Origin: Pseudoxanthomonas sp. JBR18
GTDB lineage: Bacteria; Pseudomonadota; Gammaproteobacteria; Xanthomonadales; Xanthomonadaceae
Length of the DNA stretch: 64,000 nt
Reading direction: 5' to 3'
NCBI RefSeq assembly: GCF_028198165.1
Contig: NZ_CP116339.1
Location: 62,001-126,000, forward strand
Position numbers and translations under genes: made by a program
The notes under the pieces: generated by a model
The model's input: only the letters and a program-made list of their open reading frames with translations
Databases searched by the model: none
Told to the model about the DNA's origin: nothing
Shown here: positions 46,259-56,791 of the stretch, piece by piece
Layout: each line of letters begins with the position of its first letter
Position numbering within the stretch: position 1 is the first letter of the stretch

Positions 46259-46900
46259 TCATGCCGGCACCGCGCCACCCTGCCAGCGCGGCGGGCGGCT
46301 CGGCCTGAGGATCAGGTCCGGACCGCGCTTGTCGGCCTGCAGCAGGCAGACCGCACGCATCATGGACGGCGCGCTGCCGCTTCCGTTGCCGCGCCAGGCA
46401 GGCCCCAGCCACTGCGGCGGGTGCTGGCTGCAATCCAGCCCGGCGTCCTCCAGGTTGCGCCGCCAGCGCCCGGGGCCACGGATCGACAGGCCCGTGCGGC
46501 GCCAGCGCAGCCGGTAGGGACTGACCGGGTTGAGTGCGAACATCCATAGGCGGCCGCCAGGCTCGAGCACGCGGGCGCATTCGGCCAACACCCCGCGAAC
46601 CCCATTTTCGGGCACGTGCTGCAGCACCACCGCGCTGAAGCTATCCGAGGCCAGCGGGAGCGAAGGTCCACATCGCAGCGGGCCGTCGAACCCACCGGGC
46701 CGGGCCCGCAGGGTCACATCGGCGGCCACCACCGAGACGCCGGCGCCGCCGCCCGGATGCAACCACAGCGTCGGCGCGGCGGCCTTGGCGGCCAGGATCG
46801 CGGCGATCCGCTGCTGTTCGGCCGCCAGCAGGCGTTGACCATCGGCGGTCCCGAACCATGCGAGGGGCTCGGGTTGACGGTGGGAGGCGGTGGCAGGCAT
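46259..46900 (-). CDS. SAM-dependent methyltransferase (YafS-like)
   Basis: A 213-residue class I methyltransferase. The SAM motif region is weak: [19 protein letters not shown]; post-I and motif II are [17 protein letters not shown] and [19 protein letters not shown]. Same place as E. coli yafS, between rnhA and gloB. Target unknown. ATG 46900 was preferred to the longer ORF start because the methyltransferase-like start follows closely. Confidence 0.8.
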   Translation of the reverse strand: MPATASHRQPEPLAWFGTADGQRLLAAEQQRIAAILAAKAAAPTLWLHPGGGAGVSVVAADVTLRARPGGFDGPLRCGPSLPLASDSFSAVVLQHVPENGVRGVLAECARVLEPGGRLWMFALNPVSPYRLRWRRTGLSIRGPGRWRRNLEDAGLDCSQHPPQWLGPAWRGNGSGSAPSMMRAVCLLQADKRGPDLILRPSRPPRWQGGAVPA

Positions 46901-46946
46901 GGTCGGGGATTGTAGAGGACGCTCCCGCGTCTGCCGATCGAAGCCC

Positions 46947-47723
46947 ATGCCCGCACTCACCGCGCTCACCGCCTGTTCCGACAACTACATCTGGGTTCTG
47001 GAGGGAGAGGAAGGCGGCGCGGTCATCGTGGACCCGGGCGAGGCCGCGCCGGTGCTGGCCGCCGCCCAGCAGGGCCTGCGGCCGGCCGCCATCCTGGTGA
47101 CCCACCACCATGACGATCACTGCGGCGGTGTCGGCGCGTTGCTAGCGCAGTGGCCTGACCTGCCTGTGATTGCCGCGGACGATGAACGCATCACCACTGC
47201 CACTCACCGGGTGGGCAATGGGGAAATCGTCACGGCGGCCGGCATGGCATTTCGCGCCATCTTCGTTCCCGGACACACGCGGAGCCACGTGGCCTTCCAC
47301 CGCCAGGAGACAGGTGGCGAACTGTTTTCGGGTGACACCTTGTTCAGCCTCGGCTGCGGGCGGCTGTTCGAGGGGACGCCGGCGCAGATGCTGGCGTCAC
47401 TGGAGGCCCTGGCCGCGCTGCCGGACGACACCCCGGTGTGCTGCGGGCACGAATACACCCAGTCGAACGCAGCCTTCGCCCTGGCGGTCGAACCCGGAAA
47501 TGCCGCCCTGCATGCCCGCGCACGCGAGGTCGATGCACTGCGTGCGCAGGGGCGGCCCACACTTCCGGTGACTCTGGCCACCGAGCGCGCGACCAACCCG
47601 TTCCTGCGGGTGGATGTCCCCGAGGTCAGGCACGCGGTCGACGCATGGCTGGGCCAGGCTGCGGACAGCCGCGTGGAGACCTTTGCCGGCCTGCGCCGAT
47701 GGAAGGACGGCTTTCGCGCATGA
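46947..47723 (+). CDS. gloB: Hydroxyacylglutathione hydrolase (glyoxalase II)
   Basis: Hydrolyses S-lactoylglutathione in methylglyoxal detoxification. 258 residues. Metal motif [10 protein letters not shown] (residues 52-61), [29 protein letters not shown] and a final [12 protein letters not shown] C-terminal HxxK segment. The overlapping stop with mltD (ATGA) suggests coupling. Confidence 0.95.
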   Translation: MPALTALTACSDNYIWVLEGEEGGAVIVDPGEAAPVLAAAQQGLRPAAILVTHHHDDHCGGVGALLAQWPDLPVIAADDERITTATHRVGNGEIVTAAGMAFRAIFVPGHTRSHVAFHRQETGGELFSGDTLFSLGCGRLFEGTPAQMLASLEALAALPDDTPVCCGHEYTQSNAAFALAVEPGNAALHARAREVDALRAQGRPTLPVTLATERATNPFLRVDVPEVRHAVDAWLGQAADSRVETFAGLRRWKDGFRA

Positions 47724-48889
47724 GGCGTGCGGTGCTCGCCCTCTGCCTGCTGGCGGCGGCTGGTGGCAGCTGCGCCGCGTGGGCACAGTCGACCGATCAC
47801 CCTGCCCCGGTGGGCAGCGCGCCGGCCGACAGGCTGGACGGCACGCTGATCTACCAGCAGTTCCGGGACGGCCTGGCCGAGCCGGACTGCACGCCCCAGG
47901 CCAGTGATGCCCAGTGGCAACGGCATTTCAGCCGTGCCCCAGCGCGACTAGCCGACGAAAGCGACGATATTCTGCCGTTGTTCGGTTACGTGGTCGGCGC
48001 GATGCGCGATGCGGACCTGCCGACCGAGTTTGCCCTGATCCCGTTCGTGGAAAGCGGCTATCACCCTGGTGCCAGCAGCGGCAACGGCCCGTCGGGCCTG
48101 TGGCAGTTCGTCTCGCTGACCGCGCGCAACCATGGCGTGCGCGTGCGCAAGGGATATGACGGGAGACTGTCTCCGGTGGATTCGACCCAGGCGGCGGTGC
48201 GCTATCTCAAGACCCTGCACGGGATGTTCGGGGGCAACTGGCGCCTGGCCGTGATGGCCTACAACGCGGGCGAGAATCGGGTCCTGCAATCTCTGCGCAA
48301 GGCCGGGGCGAACGCCAGCACGGCACGCCCAGCCAAGCTGCCCGGACTGTCCCGGGTCACCTATACCTACGTGCAGAAGCTGCATGCCCTGGCCTGCAGC
48401 CTGGAGCAGGCCGGCACGGACCCCGCGTGGGTCGGGTCCCTGCACCGACCGGTGCCACGCCTGCAGCCGCTGCAGCTTCCCCCGGATTTCGGCACGCTGG
48501 CCCATTGGGCACAACGCGAAGGTCATGACGCCGGTCAGCTGGCCGGCCTGAACCCGGCACTGTCGCGGCTGCACGGTTTCACCGGTGAGTCGCTATGGGT
48601 GCTGGCCCCAGCCGAGGACGGCGTCGCGCCCACGATCACGGCCAGCGACCTGGTGGGCGCCGAATCCGACGCCGACCTGCAAGCCGACCAGCAGGCCCCT
48701 TTCCTCGCACGCCGTGCGCAGGCCCCGACCGCGACGCGCTCGCACACCGTGGCACGTGGCGATTCGATCTGGTCCATCGCCCATCGCTACGGCCTGCGTC
48801 CCCAGCAGTTGCTCCAGTGGAACGGACTCAACGCCAAGTCGGTCATCAAGCCGGGCATGGTCCTGCAGCTGGCGGCGCCGTCGCCCTGA
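47720..48889 (+). CDS. mltD: Membrane-bound lytic transglycosylase D (MltD)
   Basis: Cleaves peptidoglycan glycan strands. 389 residues from ATG 47720. Signal peptide [18 protein letters not shown] (a lipobox is not clear), SLT domain with the catalytic Glu in [18 protein letters not shown] and GLWQF, then a C-terminal LysM near 340-385 ([19 protein letters not shown]). The long 5' extension of the ORF is out of the natural gene. It is terminated by the hairpin at 48949. Confidence 0.92.
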   Translation: MRRAVLALCLLAAAGGSCAAWAQSTDHPAPVGSAPADRLDGTLIYQQFRDGLAEPDCTPQASDAQWQRHFSRAPARLADESDDILPLFGYVVGAMRDADLPTEFALIPFVESGYHPGASSGNGPSGLWQFVSLTARNHGVRVRKGYDGRLSPVDSTQAAVRYLKTLHGMFGGNWRLAVMAYNAGENRVLQSLRKAGANASTARPAKLPGLSRVTYTYVQKLHALACSLEQAGTDPAWVGSLHRPVPRLQPLQLPPDFGTLAHWAQREGHDAGQLAGLNPALSRLHGFTGESLWVLAPAEDGVAPTITASDLVGAESDADLQADQQAPFLARRAQAPTATRSHTVARGDSIWSIAHRYGLRPQQLLQWNGLNAKSVIKPGMVLQLAAPSP

Positions 48890-48948
48890 TCGCAAGGCGT
48901 CTGGCCTGCCTCCACGGCGCCGGCCACCCGAGCCCTTGAACAAAAAAA

Positions 48949-48974
48949 GGCCGCGCTCGAAAGCGCGGCCTTTT
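48949..48974. terminator. Bidirectional terminator between mltD and ppiD
   Basis: GGCCGCGCT-CGAA-AGCGCGGCC, a 9-bp stem with a GNRA-like loop, flanked by A7 and T4. It serves mltD (+) and ppiD (-). Confidence 0.85.
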
Positions 48975-48997
48975 CTCATGGCGCATGGACCACCGCC

Positions 48998-50968
48998 TCA
49001 GAGCCGGTCTTCGTGGACCTCGACCTTGAAACGCTTGCGTGCGTCCTTCACGTAATCCACCACTTCGGCGCCTGCGAACGCCTGTGCCACCTGCTGGCGA
49101 AACTGGTCGCGCTGCGCCTCGGGCAATTTGGACGGGTCGCCGGGGGTAACCTTGTCCACGGTGAACACCACGTAGCGGCCATCCTCCATCTTCGTCTTGC
49201 CGGCCGACACCTTGCCATCGGCCGGTGCCGGCAGGGCAAAGACGGCCTCGTTACCAACTCGCGAGGGAATCGGCGCGCCACGCGGCAGGCCCGGGATCTG
49301 ACCGGACTGGTAGTTGGCCTCGTCGGCGATGGCCTTGAGCGATTCACCCTTCTTGATCTTGGCCAGCACCGCATTGGCCTGCTTCTCCGCGGACTTGGCG
49401 GCACGATCCGCACGCACCGCCGCAACCACCTGGTCGTGGACCTGCTCAAGCGGACGATCCTGTGCCGCGCTGTGCCCGGTCACGCGCACCACGACGCTGT
49501 GCTGGTCATCCAGCTTGATCAGCTGGCTGGCGGTGCCATCGGCGATCATCTGCTCATTGAAGACCTGGCGCAGCACCAGCGGATTAGCCAGCACGCCGGG
49601 CGCATCGGCCGCACTGAACGGCCCGGCCTTCTGCACTTGCAGGTCGGCCGCCTTGGCCGCCGGGGCCAGCGCGTCGGGGTTGTCCAGCGTCGCGGTCACC
49701 AGCTTGCCGGCCACCTCGTTGTACTGCCGGGCCAATGCTTCAGTCTTGGCCTCGTTGGCCAACTGATCGCGCACCTCCTCGAACGGCTTGCCAGCCTCGC
49801 CCTTGATCTCACGCAGCTTGATGACGTGGTAGCCGAATTCGGTCTTGATCGGCCCGACCACCTCACCCGGCTTGGCGATGGAAAACAGAGCGTCCTCGAA
49901 CGGCCCGACCATCATCCCGCGGCTCACCCAGCCCAGGTCGCCGCCGTTCTCCGCAGAACCGGTGTCCTGCGAATTGGCCTTGGCCAGCGCGGCGAAATCC
50001 GCACCCGGCGCCTTGGCTTCCTGGGCGAGCTTGGCGGCCTTTTCCTCAGCGGCTTTCTGCGCGGCCGCATCGGCCCCTGCCGGCACCGAAATCAGGATGT
50101 GCGAGGCCAGACGCTGTTCTGAAGAGAAGCGGGTCTTCTCGGCCTCGTAGCGCTTGCGCAACTCGGCCTCGTCCGCCGGGGCCGGCGGCGGCAGCTTGCT
50201 TGCATCGACTTCGACGTACTCGACGCTGGCCTGCTCGGGCTTGCGGAAATCGCCTCGGTGGGTGGTGTACCACTGCTTGGCCTGCTCCTCGCTCACCGGC
50301 GCGTTATCCGGCTCCGGTGCGGGCAGCGTGGCCAGGGACACATCGCGCGTTTCACCCAGCAGGCCAAACAGCTGCTCGACCTCCTTGTCGGTCACGAAGG
50401 CGGACTGCGCCAAGGCCTGCGGCACCAGCGCGATGGCCATGTCCTGACGCACCTGCTGCTGGTAGGTCGTAGGCGTCAGGCCCTGCTGCGCCAGCAGCGA
50501 TTTATAGGTTGCGCCATTGAACTTGCCATCGATCTGGAAGTTCGGATCGGTGGCGATCGCCTCGCGCAGCGCCTGGTCGCTGACCGACACACCGGCGCGC
50601 ATCGCGGCCATTTCGACCACTTTGCGGTCGACCAGGTCGTCGAGCACCTTGCGCTTGTTGTCGGCCGAATCGAACTCGCGTGCGTCGAAGGCTTCGCCCA
50701 GTTGCGCCTGCTGGCGCTGACGCGCATTGCGCAGCGCCATCTGGTAGTCCTGCGCACTGACCTGTTCGTGCTGCCAGGCCATCGAAACCGGCCACCACGC
50801 TGGCGCGGACGTCCACCAGGTCGGCGGCGCCTTGACGGTGGCCACCGCGTTATCCGCGCCCCCACCCATGTACTGGTTCACGCCCACGAAAGCGAACGGG
50901 ACGATCAACAGGCCCATCACCACGGTGGCGATCCAGCCCGAAGTCTTTTCGCGAAGTGTCTGCAGCAT
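48998..50968 (-). CDS. ppiD: Peptidyl-prolyl isomerase PpiD
   Basis: Inner-membrane anchored periplasmic chaperone. 656 residues. TM helix about 13-30 (IATVVMGLLIVPFAFVGV), SurA_N-like chaperone region to about 250, parvulin domain about 270-380 (SAENGGDLGWVSRGMMVGPF), then a long C-terminal region. A Trp-rich stretch PPTWWTSAPAWWPVSMAWQ lies near residues 48-66, between the helix and the SurA-like part. It follows the tRNA genes in the hup block. Confidence 0.92.
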   Translation of the reverse strand: MLQTLREKTSGWIATVVMGLLIVPFAFVGVNQYMGGGADNAVATVKAPPTWWTSAPAWWPVSMAWQHEQVSAQDYQMALRNARQRQQAQLGEAFDAREFDSADNKRKVLDDLVDRKVVEMAAMRAGVSVSDQALREAIATDPNFQIDGKFNGATYKSLLAQQGLTPTTYQQQVRQDMAIALVPQALAQSAFVTDKEVEQLFGLLGETRDVSLATLPAPEPDNAPVSEEQAKQWYTTHRGDFRKPEQASVEYVEVDASKLPPPAPADEAELRKRYEAEKTRFSSEQRLASHILISVPAGADAAAQKAAEEKAAKLAQEAKAPGADFAALAKANSQDTGSAENGGDLGWVSRGMMVGPFEDALFSIAKPGEVVGPIKTEFGYHVIKLREIKGEAGKPFEEVRDQLANEAKTEALARQYNEVAGKLVTATLDNPDALAPAAKAADLQVQKAGPFSAADAPGVLANPLVLRQVFNEQMIADGTASQLIKLDDQHSVVVRVTGHSAAQDRPLEQVHDQVVAAVRADRAAKSAEKQANAVLAKIKKGESLKAIADEANYQSGQIPGLPRGAPIPSRVGNEAVFALPAPADGKVSAGKTKMEDGRYVVFTVDKVTPGDPSKLPEAQRDQFRQQVAQAFAGAEVVDYVKDARKRFKVEVHEDRL

Positions 50969-51048
50969 CGAGTCGTTACGTCTGGTTCGGCAAGCCGCGC
51001 AGTTTAGCGTGGTTCCACGCCCAGTTCGACGTTACGACGAGGCAAAAG

Positions 51049-51081
51049 AAAACGCCCGCCGGCTGAGCCGACGGGCGTTTT
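51049..51081 (-). terminator. Terminator after the tRNA-Asp pair
   Basis: AAAACGCCCG/CGGGCGTTTT stem (10 bp) followed on the minus strand by CTTTTG. It ends the hup-tRNA series before ppiD. Confidence 0.8.
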
Positions 51082-51089
51082 GGAACAAC

Positions 51090-51166
51090 TGGCGGAGCGG
51101 ACGGGACTCGAACCCGCGACCTCCGGCGTGACAGGCCAGCATTCTAACCAGCTGAACTACCGCTCC
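51090..51166 (-). tRNA. tRNA-Asp (GTC), copy 2
   Basis: 77 nt with CCA. Anticodon loop CTGTCAC gives GTC. Identical in the mature part to the copy at 51251-51327. Acceptor GGAGCGG/CCGCTCC. Confidence 0.97.
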
Positions 51167-51215
51167 GCACTTTGAAACACGTTGCAAACCTGGTGCTTTC
51201 TCTTTTAGGGAAAGC

Positions 51216-51241
51216 AAAGCCCCCAATCGCTCGGGGGCTTT
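51216..51241 (-). terminator. Weak hairpin between the two tRNA-Asp genes
   Basis: AAAGCCCCC/GGGGGCTTT with an 8-base loop, then GCTTTCCC on the minus strand. May be an RNase processing or attenuation site rather than a strong end. Confidence 0.45.
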
Positions 51242-51250
51242 TGGAACATC

Positions 51251-51327
51251 TGGCGGAGCGGACGGGACTCGAACCCGCGACCTCCGGCGTGACAGGCCAG
51301 CATTCTAACCAGCTGAACTACCGCTCC
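51251..51327 (-). tRNA. tRNA-Asp (GTC), copy 1
   Basis: 77 nt with CCA, same sequence as the copy at 51090. Second in the tRNA-Val, tRNA-Asp, tRNA-Asp series on the minus strand. Confidence 0.97.
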
Positions 51328-51354
51328 GCACTAAACCTCATTGCCGTGGTGCTT

Positions 51355-51429
51355 TGGTGGGTGCTGAGGGTTTCGAACCCCCGACCCTCTCCGTGTAAAG
51401 GAGACGCTCTACCGCTGAGCTAAGCACCC
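51355..51429 (-). tRNA. tRNA-Val (TAC)
   Basis: 75 nt with CCA. The loop CTTTACA gives TAC. It starts 11 bp after the hup stop codon, which implies that hup transcripts run into the tRNA or that processing separates them. Confidence 0.97.
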
Positions 51430-51440
51430 TAGCGAGCTAA

Positions 51441-51713
51441 CTAGTTTACTGCGTCCTTCAGGGCTTTACCAGCCTTGAATGCAGGATTCTTCGAAGCGGC
51501 GATCTCAATGTTCTCACCGGTCTTCGGGTTGCGGCCCGTACGGGCAGCGCGGCCACGCACCTGGAAGGTGCCGAAGCCCACGATGGTCACCGAGTCACCG
51601 CCCTTCAGGGCGTCGGTGATGCTGGCCACGACGGCGTCGACGGCACGGGTGGAATCAGCCTTGCTCAGCTCACAACGGCTGGCAACGGCCTCGATCAATT
51701 CGGCTTTGTTCAT
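51441..51713 (-). CDS. hup: DNA-binding protein HU
   Basis: 90-residue histone-like protein. [11 protein letters not shown] start, [25 protein letters not shown]-binding arm region and the final [13 protein letters not shown]. It follows lon, the usual order, and has its own promoter (51835-51863). Binds DNA as a dimer and compacts the nucleoid. Confidence 0.98.
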   Translation of the reverse strand: MNKAELIEAVASRCELSKADSTRAVDAVVASITDALKGGDSVTIVGFGTFQVRGRAARTGRNPKTGENIEIAASKNPAFKAGKALKDAVN

Positions 51714-51834
51714 TGGATAACTCCCTTTGCGGCATGCAACCGCTGAATGAGTGACCGGCCCGGGGCTTGCGCCACTGCGGGCCGGTTGGATCCCGCGTCG
51801 AGTGCCAACTCAAGGGCGCTCGCGGGGTGCGGCT

Positions 51835-51863
51835 TTTATACCAGCCGCCCCCCGCTATCGCAA
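51835..51863 (-). promoter_or_regulatory. Sigma-70-like promoter of hup
   Basis: TTGCGA-N17-TATAAA on the minus strand, about 120 bp upstream of the hup start. A near-consensus match between lon and hup. Confidence 0.7.
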
Positions 51864-51891
51864 CCAAAAAACCCAATAACGGCGCGGGTTT
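51864..51891 (-). terminator. Possible lon terminator
   Basis: AAACCC/GGGTTT stem with an 11-base loop and a T-run (TTTTTT with flanks) on the minus strand, 30-60 bp beyond the lon stop. A short stem, so only a moderate call. Confidence 0.4.
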
Positions 51892-51924
51892 CAGCGGGTT
51901 TTGGGGTTCATGAACCGCAGCAGG

Positions 51925-54369
51925 TCAATGCTTGACATCACGTGCCGGAGTGGGCTTGGGTGGCTGCGGCACATCGACCTGCTTGCCGCCATCGCTGCCA
52001 CCGACCGGCGCCACCGGCCGCTCCAGAGCTAGGTCGAGGACCTCATCGATCCACTTCACCGGCACGATCTTCATGCCCTTGGTCACCGCCTCGGGGATGT
52101 CCGCCAGATCCTTGCGGTTCTCCTCGGGGATGATCACGGTGGTGATGCCACCGCGCATGGCCGCCAACAACTTCTCCTTGAGCCCACCGATGGCCGAGAC
52201 ACGGCCGCGCAGCGTGATCTCGCCGGTCATCGCTACCTCGGCCTTGACCGGGTTGCGGGTCAAGGTGGACACCAGCGCGGTCACCATCGCGATGCCGGCG
52301 CTGGGGCCGTCCTTCGGCGTGGCGCCATCGGGCACGTGCAGGTGCACGTCCTGCTTCTGCAGGAAATCGGTATCGATCCCCAGGCTCTCGGCACGCGCGC
52401 GCACCACCGACAACGCGGCCGATGCGGACTCCTTCATCACATCGCCCAACTGGCCGGTCAGGGTCATGCCGCCCTTGCCGGGCACCAGGGTGACTTCGAT
52501 CTGCAGCAGGTCGCCACCGACTTCCGTCCACGCCAGGCCGGTCACCAGGCCGATCTCATTGGCTTCTTCGGCACGACCGAAGTCAAAGCGACGCACGCCC
52601 TGGTACTTCTCGAGGTTCTTCTCGTCGACCACGACGCGGGCGACGGCTTTCTTGCCCTTCTTCTTCTCCGGCTGCGGGCCTGCCAGCGCGATCTCCTTGA
52701 CCACCTTGCGGCAGATCTTGGCGATCTCGCGCTCCAGGTTGCGCACGCCCGATTCGCGCGTGTAGTAACGCACGATATCGCGTACTGCGCTTTCCTCGAT
52801 CTTCAGCTCATCGGCCTTCAGCCCGTTGGCCTTCAGCTGCTTGGGCACCAGGTAGCGCTGGGCGATGTTGAGCTTCTCCTCCTCGGTGTAACCGGGGATG
52901 CGAATGACCTCCATGCGGTCCAGCAGCGGCCCGGGAATGTTCAGCGAATTGGAGGTCGCCACGAACATCACGTCGGACAGATCCATGTCCACTTCGAGGT
53001 AGTGGTCGTTGAAGGTGTGGTTCTGCTCGGGATCGAGCACCTCCAGCAGCGCCGAAGACGGATCCCCGCGGAAATCCATCGACATCTTGTCGATCTCGTC
53101 CAGCACGAAGAGCGGGTTCTTGGTCCCGGTCTTGTTGAGGTTCTGCACGATGCGGCCCGGCATCGAGCCGACGTAGGTACGACGGTGGCCACGGATCTCG
53201 GCCTCGTCGCGCACGCCACCCAGGGCCATGCGCACGAACTTGCGATTGGTCGCCTTGGCAATCGATTGTCCCAGCGAGGTCTTGCCCACGCCCGGCGGTC
53301 CGACCAGGCACAGAATCGGCCCCTTCATCTGCTTCACGCGCGACTGCACCGCCAGATATTCAAGGATGCGCTCCTTGACCTTCTCCAGGCCGTAGTGATC
53401 GGCGTCCAGCGTCTCCTGGGCCACCTTGAGGTCCTTGCGGACCTTGCTGCGCTTCTTCCACGGCACGCCAAGCAGCCAGTCCAGGTAGTTGCGCACCACC
53501 GCGGCCTCGGCCGACATCGGCGACATCTGCTTGAGCTTGTTGAGCTCGGCGCGCGCCTTGGTCTCCACCGGCTTGGGCATGCCCGCCTCGGCGATCTTGC
53601 GGGCCAGGTCCTCCAGCTCGTTGGGCGCATCGTCCAGCTCGCCCAACTCCTTCTGGATCGCCTTCATCTGCTCGTTGAGGTAGTACTCGCGCTGGGATTT
53701 CTCCATCTGCGACTTGACCCGGCCGCGGATGCGCTTCTCCAGCTGCTGCACATCGATCTCGCCATCGACAAAGCCCACCAGCAGCTCCAGCCGCTCGCCG
53801 ACCGGGATGGTTTCCAGAAGCTTCTGCTTGTCGCTGAGCCGAACGCCCAGGTGCGCGGCGATGGTATCGGCCAGGCGCCCGGGCTCGTCGATGCCGGCCA
53901 GCGTCTGCAACAGCTCCGGCGGCAGCTTGCGGTTGGTCTTGACGTACTGCTCGAACAGGCTCATCAAGGAGCGGGCGACGGCCTCGACCTCGCGCGACTC
54001 GGTGTTCTCGTCGACCTCGATTTCCTCGCCCTGGCCGTAGAGCGAGCTGTCGCGATCGACGATCTCGCTGACCGCAACGCGCGACACGCCTTCCACCAGC
54101 ACCTTGATGGTCCCGTCCGGCAGCTTCAGCAGCTGCAGGACCTGCGCCAGGGTGCCGATCTGATAGAGGTCGTTGGCGGCCGGGTCGTCGGTCTCGGCCG
54201 ACTTCTGGGCGACGAGCAGGATGCGCTTGTCGGCGGCCATCGCCTGTTCCAGCGCGCGCATCGACTTGTCACGCCCGACAAACAGCGGGATGACCATGTG
54301 GGGGAACACCACCACATCGCGCAGCGGCAGCACGGGCAGGTCCAGGATCTGGGGTTCGGAACGGGCCAT
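51925..54369 (-). CDS. lon: ATP-dependent protease Lon
   Basis: Cytoplasmic AAA+ protease degrading abnormal and regulatory proteins. 814 residues from ATG 54369. N-terminal LON substrate domain ([19 protein letters not shown]), Walker [10 protein letters not shown], Walker [12 protein letters not shown], and proteolytic Ser in [10 protein letters not shown] with Lys in [12 protein letters not shown]. It lies between clpX and hup, with a hairpin separating it from clpX. Confidence 0.97.
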   Translation of the reverse strand: MARSEPQILDLPVLPLRDVVVFPHMVIPLFVGRDKSMRALEQAMAADKRILLVAQKSAETDDPAANDLYQIGTLAQVLQLLKLPDGTIKVLVEGVSRVAVSEIVDRDSSLYGQGEEIEVDENTESREVEAVARSLMSLFEQYVKTNRKLPPELLQTLAGIDEPGRLADTIAAHLGVRLSDKQKLLETIPVGERLELLVGFVDGEIDVQQLEKRIRGRVKSQMEKSQREYYLNEQMKAIQKELGELDDAPNELEDLARKIAEAGMPKPVETKARAELNKLKQMSPMSAEAAVVRNYLDWLLGVPWKKRSKVRKDLKVAQETLDADHYGLEKVKERILEYLAVQSRVKQMKGPILCLVGPPGVGKTSLGQSIAKATNRKFVRMALGGVRDEAEIRGHRRTYVGSMPGRIVQNLNKTGTKNPLFVLDEIDKMSMDFRGDPSSALLEVLDPEQNHTFNDHYLEVDMDLSDVMFVATSNSLNIPGPLLDRMEVIRIPGYTEEEKLNIAQRYLVPKQLKANGLKADELKIEESAVRDIVRYYTRESGVRNLEREIAKICRKVVKEIALAGPQPEKKKGKKAVARVVVDEKNLEKYQGVRRFDFGRAEEANEIGLVTGLAWTEVGGDLLQIEVTLVPGKGGMTLTGQLGDVMKESASAALSVVRARAESLGIDTDFLQKQDVHLHVPDGATPKDGPSAGIAMVTALVSTLTRNPVKAEVAMTGEITLRGRVSAIGGLKEKLLAAMRGGITTVIIPEENRKDLADIPEAVTKGMKIVPVKWIDEVLDLALERPVAPVGGSDGGKQVDVPQPPKPTPARDVKH

Positions 54370-54424
54370 GGGGGCTCCAAAGAAGTGCGGGAGGGCGGTC
54401 CTGGACAACAGCGAAACGGTGTCG

Positions 54425-54457
54425 CAAAAACGCCGATGGCCCCGTTATGGGGCCATC
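54425..54457 (-). terminator. Terminator between clpX and lon
   Basis: GATGGCCCC/GGGGCCATC, a 9-bp stem with loop GTTAT, then GGCGTTTTT on the minus strand. lon therefore probably has its own start. Confidence 0.7.
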
Positions 54458-54513
54458 GACAGGGGGATGCAAGCGGGAATCTGAATCCCCTTTTTTATCA
54501 ATTCCTTAGCACA

Positions 54514-55800
54514 TCACTCGGCCGAGGCCACCTTGGCCTGCGCCGGCGGGTTCTGGTAGATCAGATACGGCTCTGACTTGTGCTCGATGACCGACTCGTC
54601 CACGACCACCTTGCCCACGTTTTCCAGCGACGGCAGGTCGTACATGGTGTCCAGCAACACTGACTCGACGATGGTGCGCAGGCCACGGGCGCCGGTCTTG
54701 CGCTTGAGCGCCTTGCGGGCGATCGCGGACAAGGCGTCGGGACGGAACTCCAGTTCCACGCCCTCCATGTCGAACAGGCGCTTGAACTGCTTGGTGATGG
54801 CGTTCTTGGGCTCGGTCAGGATCTTGATCAGCGCCGCTTCGTCCAGTTCCTCCAGCGTGGCGACCACGGGCAGGCGGCCGACGAACTCGGGAATCAGGCC
54901 AAACTTGATCAGGTCTTCGGGCTCGACCTCGGACAGGACCTTGCCGATTTCCGGCTTCTTCTCCGAGGACTTCACCTTGGCGCCGAAGCCGATGCCGCTG
55001 GCCTCGGTCGAGCGCGACTGGATGATCTTGTCCAGCCCGGCGAAGGCACCACCGCAGATGAACAGGATGTTCTTGGTGTCCACCTGCAGGAATTCCTGCT
55101 GCGGATGCTTGCGGCCGCCCTGCGGCGGGACGCTGGCCACGGTGCCCTCGATCAGCTTCAGCAGGGCCTGCTGCACACCCTCACCGGACACATCACGGGT
55201 GATCGACGGGTTCTCGCTCTTGCGCGAGATCTTGTCGATTTCGTCGATGTAGACGATGCCCTGCTGCGCCTTGTCGACATCGTAGTCGCACTTCTGCAGC
55301 AGCTTCTGGATGATGTTCTCCACGTCCTCGCCGACGTAGCCGGCCTCGGTCAGCGTGGTGGCATCGGCGATGGTGAACGGCACGTTGAGCAGGCGCGCCA
55401 GCGTCTCGGCCAGCAGCGTCTTGCCCGAACCGGTCGGCCCGGCCAGCAGGATGTTGGACTTGGCCAACTCGACATCGTCGCTCTTCTGCCGGCTTTCGAT
55501 GCGCTTGTAATGGTTGTAGACGGCCACCGCGAGCGTGCGCTTGGCGCGTTGCTGGCCGATCACGTACTGGTCGAGGACCTCGAGGATCTCGCGCGGCTTG
55601 GGCAGCGAGCTGCGCGCCGACTGGGCCTTCTCCTCCAGCTCCTCGCGGATGATGTCGTTGCACAGCTCCACGCACTCATCACAGATGAACACGCTGGGGC
55701 CCGCGATCAGTTTGCGGACTTCGTGCTGGCTTTTGCCGCAGAACGAGCAGTACAGGATCTTGGTGCTGTCGCTGGAACGGCCTTGACGGTCTTCGCTCAT
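54514..55800 (-). CDS. clpX: ClpX ATPase
   Basis: Unfoldase partner of ClpP. 428 residues from ATG 55800. N-terminal zinc finger with Cys18/Cys21 and Cys40/Cys43, Walker [11 protein letters not shown], Walker [11 protein letters not shown], arginine-finger region in [12 protein letters not shown]-loop-containing segment after IGFGAKVK. Follows clpP after 243 bp. Confidence 0.98.
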   Translation of the reverse strand: MSEDRQGRSSDSTKILYCSFCGKSQHEVRKLIAGPSVFICDECVELCNDIIREELEEKAQSARSSLPKPREILEVLDQYVIGQQRAKRTLAVAVYNHYKRIESRQKSDDVELAKSNILLAGPTGSGKTLLAETLARLLNVPFTIADATTLTEAGYVGEDVENIIQKLLQKCDYDVDKAQQGIVYIDEIDKISRKSENPSITRDVSGEGVQQALLKLIEGTVASVPPQGGRKHPQQEFLQVDTKNILFICGGAFAGLDKIIQSRSTEASGIGFGAKVKSSEKKPEIGKVLSEVEPEDLIKFGLIPEFVGRLPVVATLEELDEAALIKILTEPKNAITKQFKRLFDMEGVELEFRPDALSAIARKALKRKTGARGLRTIVESVLLDTMYDLPSLENVGKVVVDESVIEHKSEPYLIYQNPPAQAKVASAE

Positions 55801-55980
55801 GCTTGGTTTACCCACTCACTACGGCCCCCGCGGGGGCATTCGATTTCGAGAATAGCACCGGTTTGGCGCAGGTGCCGCGCCGGGGCTGCCGGGAACAAAG
55901 GAGAACTGCGGAACGCAGAAATCCAGATGCAATTCCCGGGCCGCGGCGCGCCGTGGGGGCCGGACACCCCGCAAACGCAA

Positions 55981-56006
55981 CGCGCCGGGGATGATCTCCC
56001 GGCGCG
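55981..56006 (-). terminator. Hairpin between clpP and clpX
   Basis: CGCGCCGGG/CCCGGCGCG, a 9-bp stem with an 8-base loop; on the minus strand TTGCGTTTG follows. Weak, possibly attenuation between clpP and clpX. Confidence 0.4.
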
Positions 56007-56043
56007 CGCTGGCCTCGTGTGCCGCGAGGCGGAACAGCCCCGA

Positions 56044-56670
56044 TCAGGCGGACTGGATCGATTCGTCAGGACGGCGCTCCAGCACCTCGTCCACCAGACC
56101 ATAGGCCTTGGAATCGGCGGCGCTCTTGAAGTTGTCGCGCTCGGTGTCCCGGGCGATGGTCTCAAGCGACTGGCCGGTGTGCTTGGCCAGGATCTCGTTC
56201 AGACGGTGGCGCAGGGTCAGGATTTCGCGGGCATGAATGTCGATGTCCGTGGCCTGGCCCTGGAAGCCGCCCAGCGGCTGATGGATCATCACGCGCGAAT
56301 TGGGCAGCGCGTACCGCTTGCCGGCCGCACCGGCCGCCAGCAGCAGCGCGCCCATCGAGGCGGCCTGGCCGACGCAGATCGTGCTCACGTCCGGCTTGAT
56401 GTACTGCATGGTGTCGTAGATGGCCATGCCGGCGGTGACCACGCCACCGGGCGAGTTGATGTAGAAGCTGATGTCCTTCTCAGGGTTTTCCGCCTCGAGG
56501 AACAGCATCTGCGCCACGATCACGTTGGCCACGTGGTCATCCACGGGCCCGACCAGGAAGATCACGCGCTCCTTGAGCAGGCGGGAATAGATGTCGTAGG
56601 CGCGCTCGCCGCGGCTGGTCTGCTCGACCACCATCGGCACAAGGTTCAGGGCTTTGGTCAGGTTATCCAT
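56044..56670 (-). CDS. clpP: ATP-dependent Clp protease proteolytic subunit
   Basis: Serine peptidase with two rings of seven, partnered by ClpX or ClpA. 208 residues. Catalytic triad Ser105 ([10 protein letters not shown]), His130 (VMIHQPLGG) and Asp179 (RDTERDN). The ORF extends upstream but only ATG 56670 fits the family's N-terminus. It lies 121 bp after tig. Confidence 0.97.
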   Translation of the reverse strand: MDNLTKALNLVPMVVEQTSRGERAYDIYSRLLKERVIFLVGPVDDHVANVIVAQMLFLEAENPEKDISFYINSPGGVVTAGMAIYDTMQYIKPDVSTICVGQAASMGALLLAAGAAGKRYALPNSRVMIHQPLGGFQGQATDIDIHAREILTLRHRLNEILAKHTGQSLETIARDTERDNFKSAADSKAYGLVDEVLERRPDESIQSA

Positions 56671-56791
56671 GGGGTGAGGCACCTTCTTGTTGTTGGATCC
56701 GCACGGGTCGTGCGTGGAAATTGCCGGATCCCGCCTCAACTGTCGGTCCTGCCGCCCATGGCGGCCGGACCGACGGCGAAACCAAGCGCCG

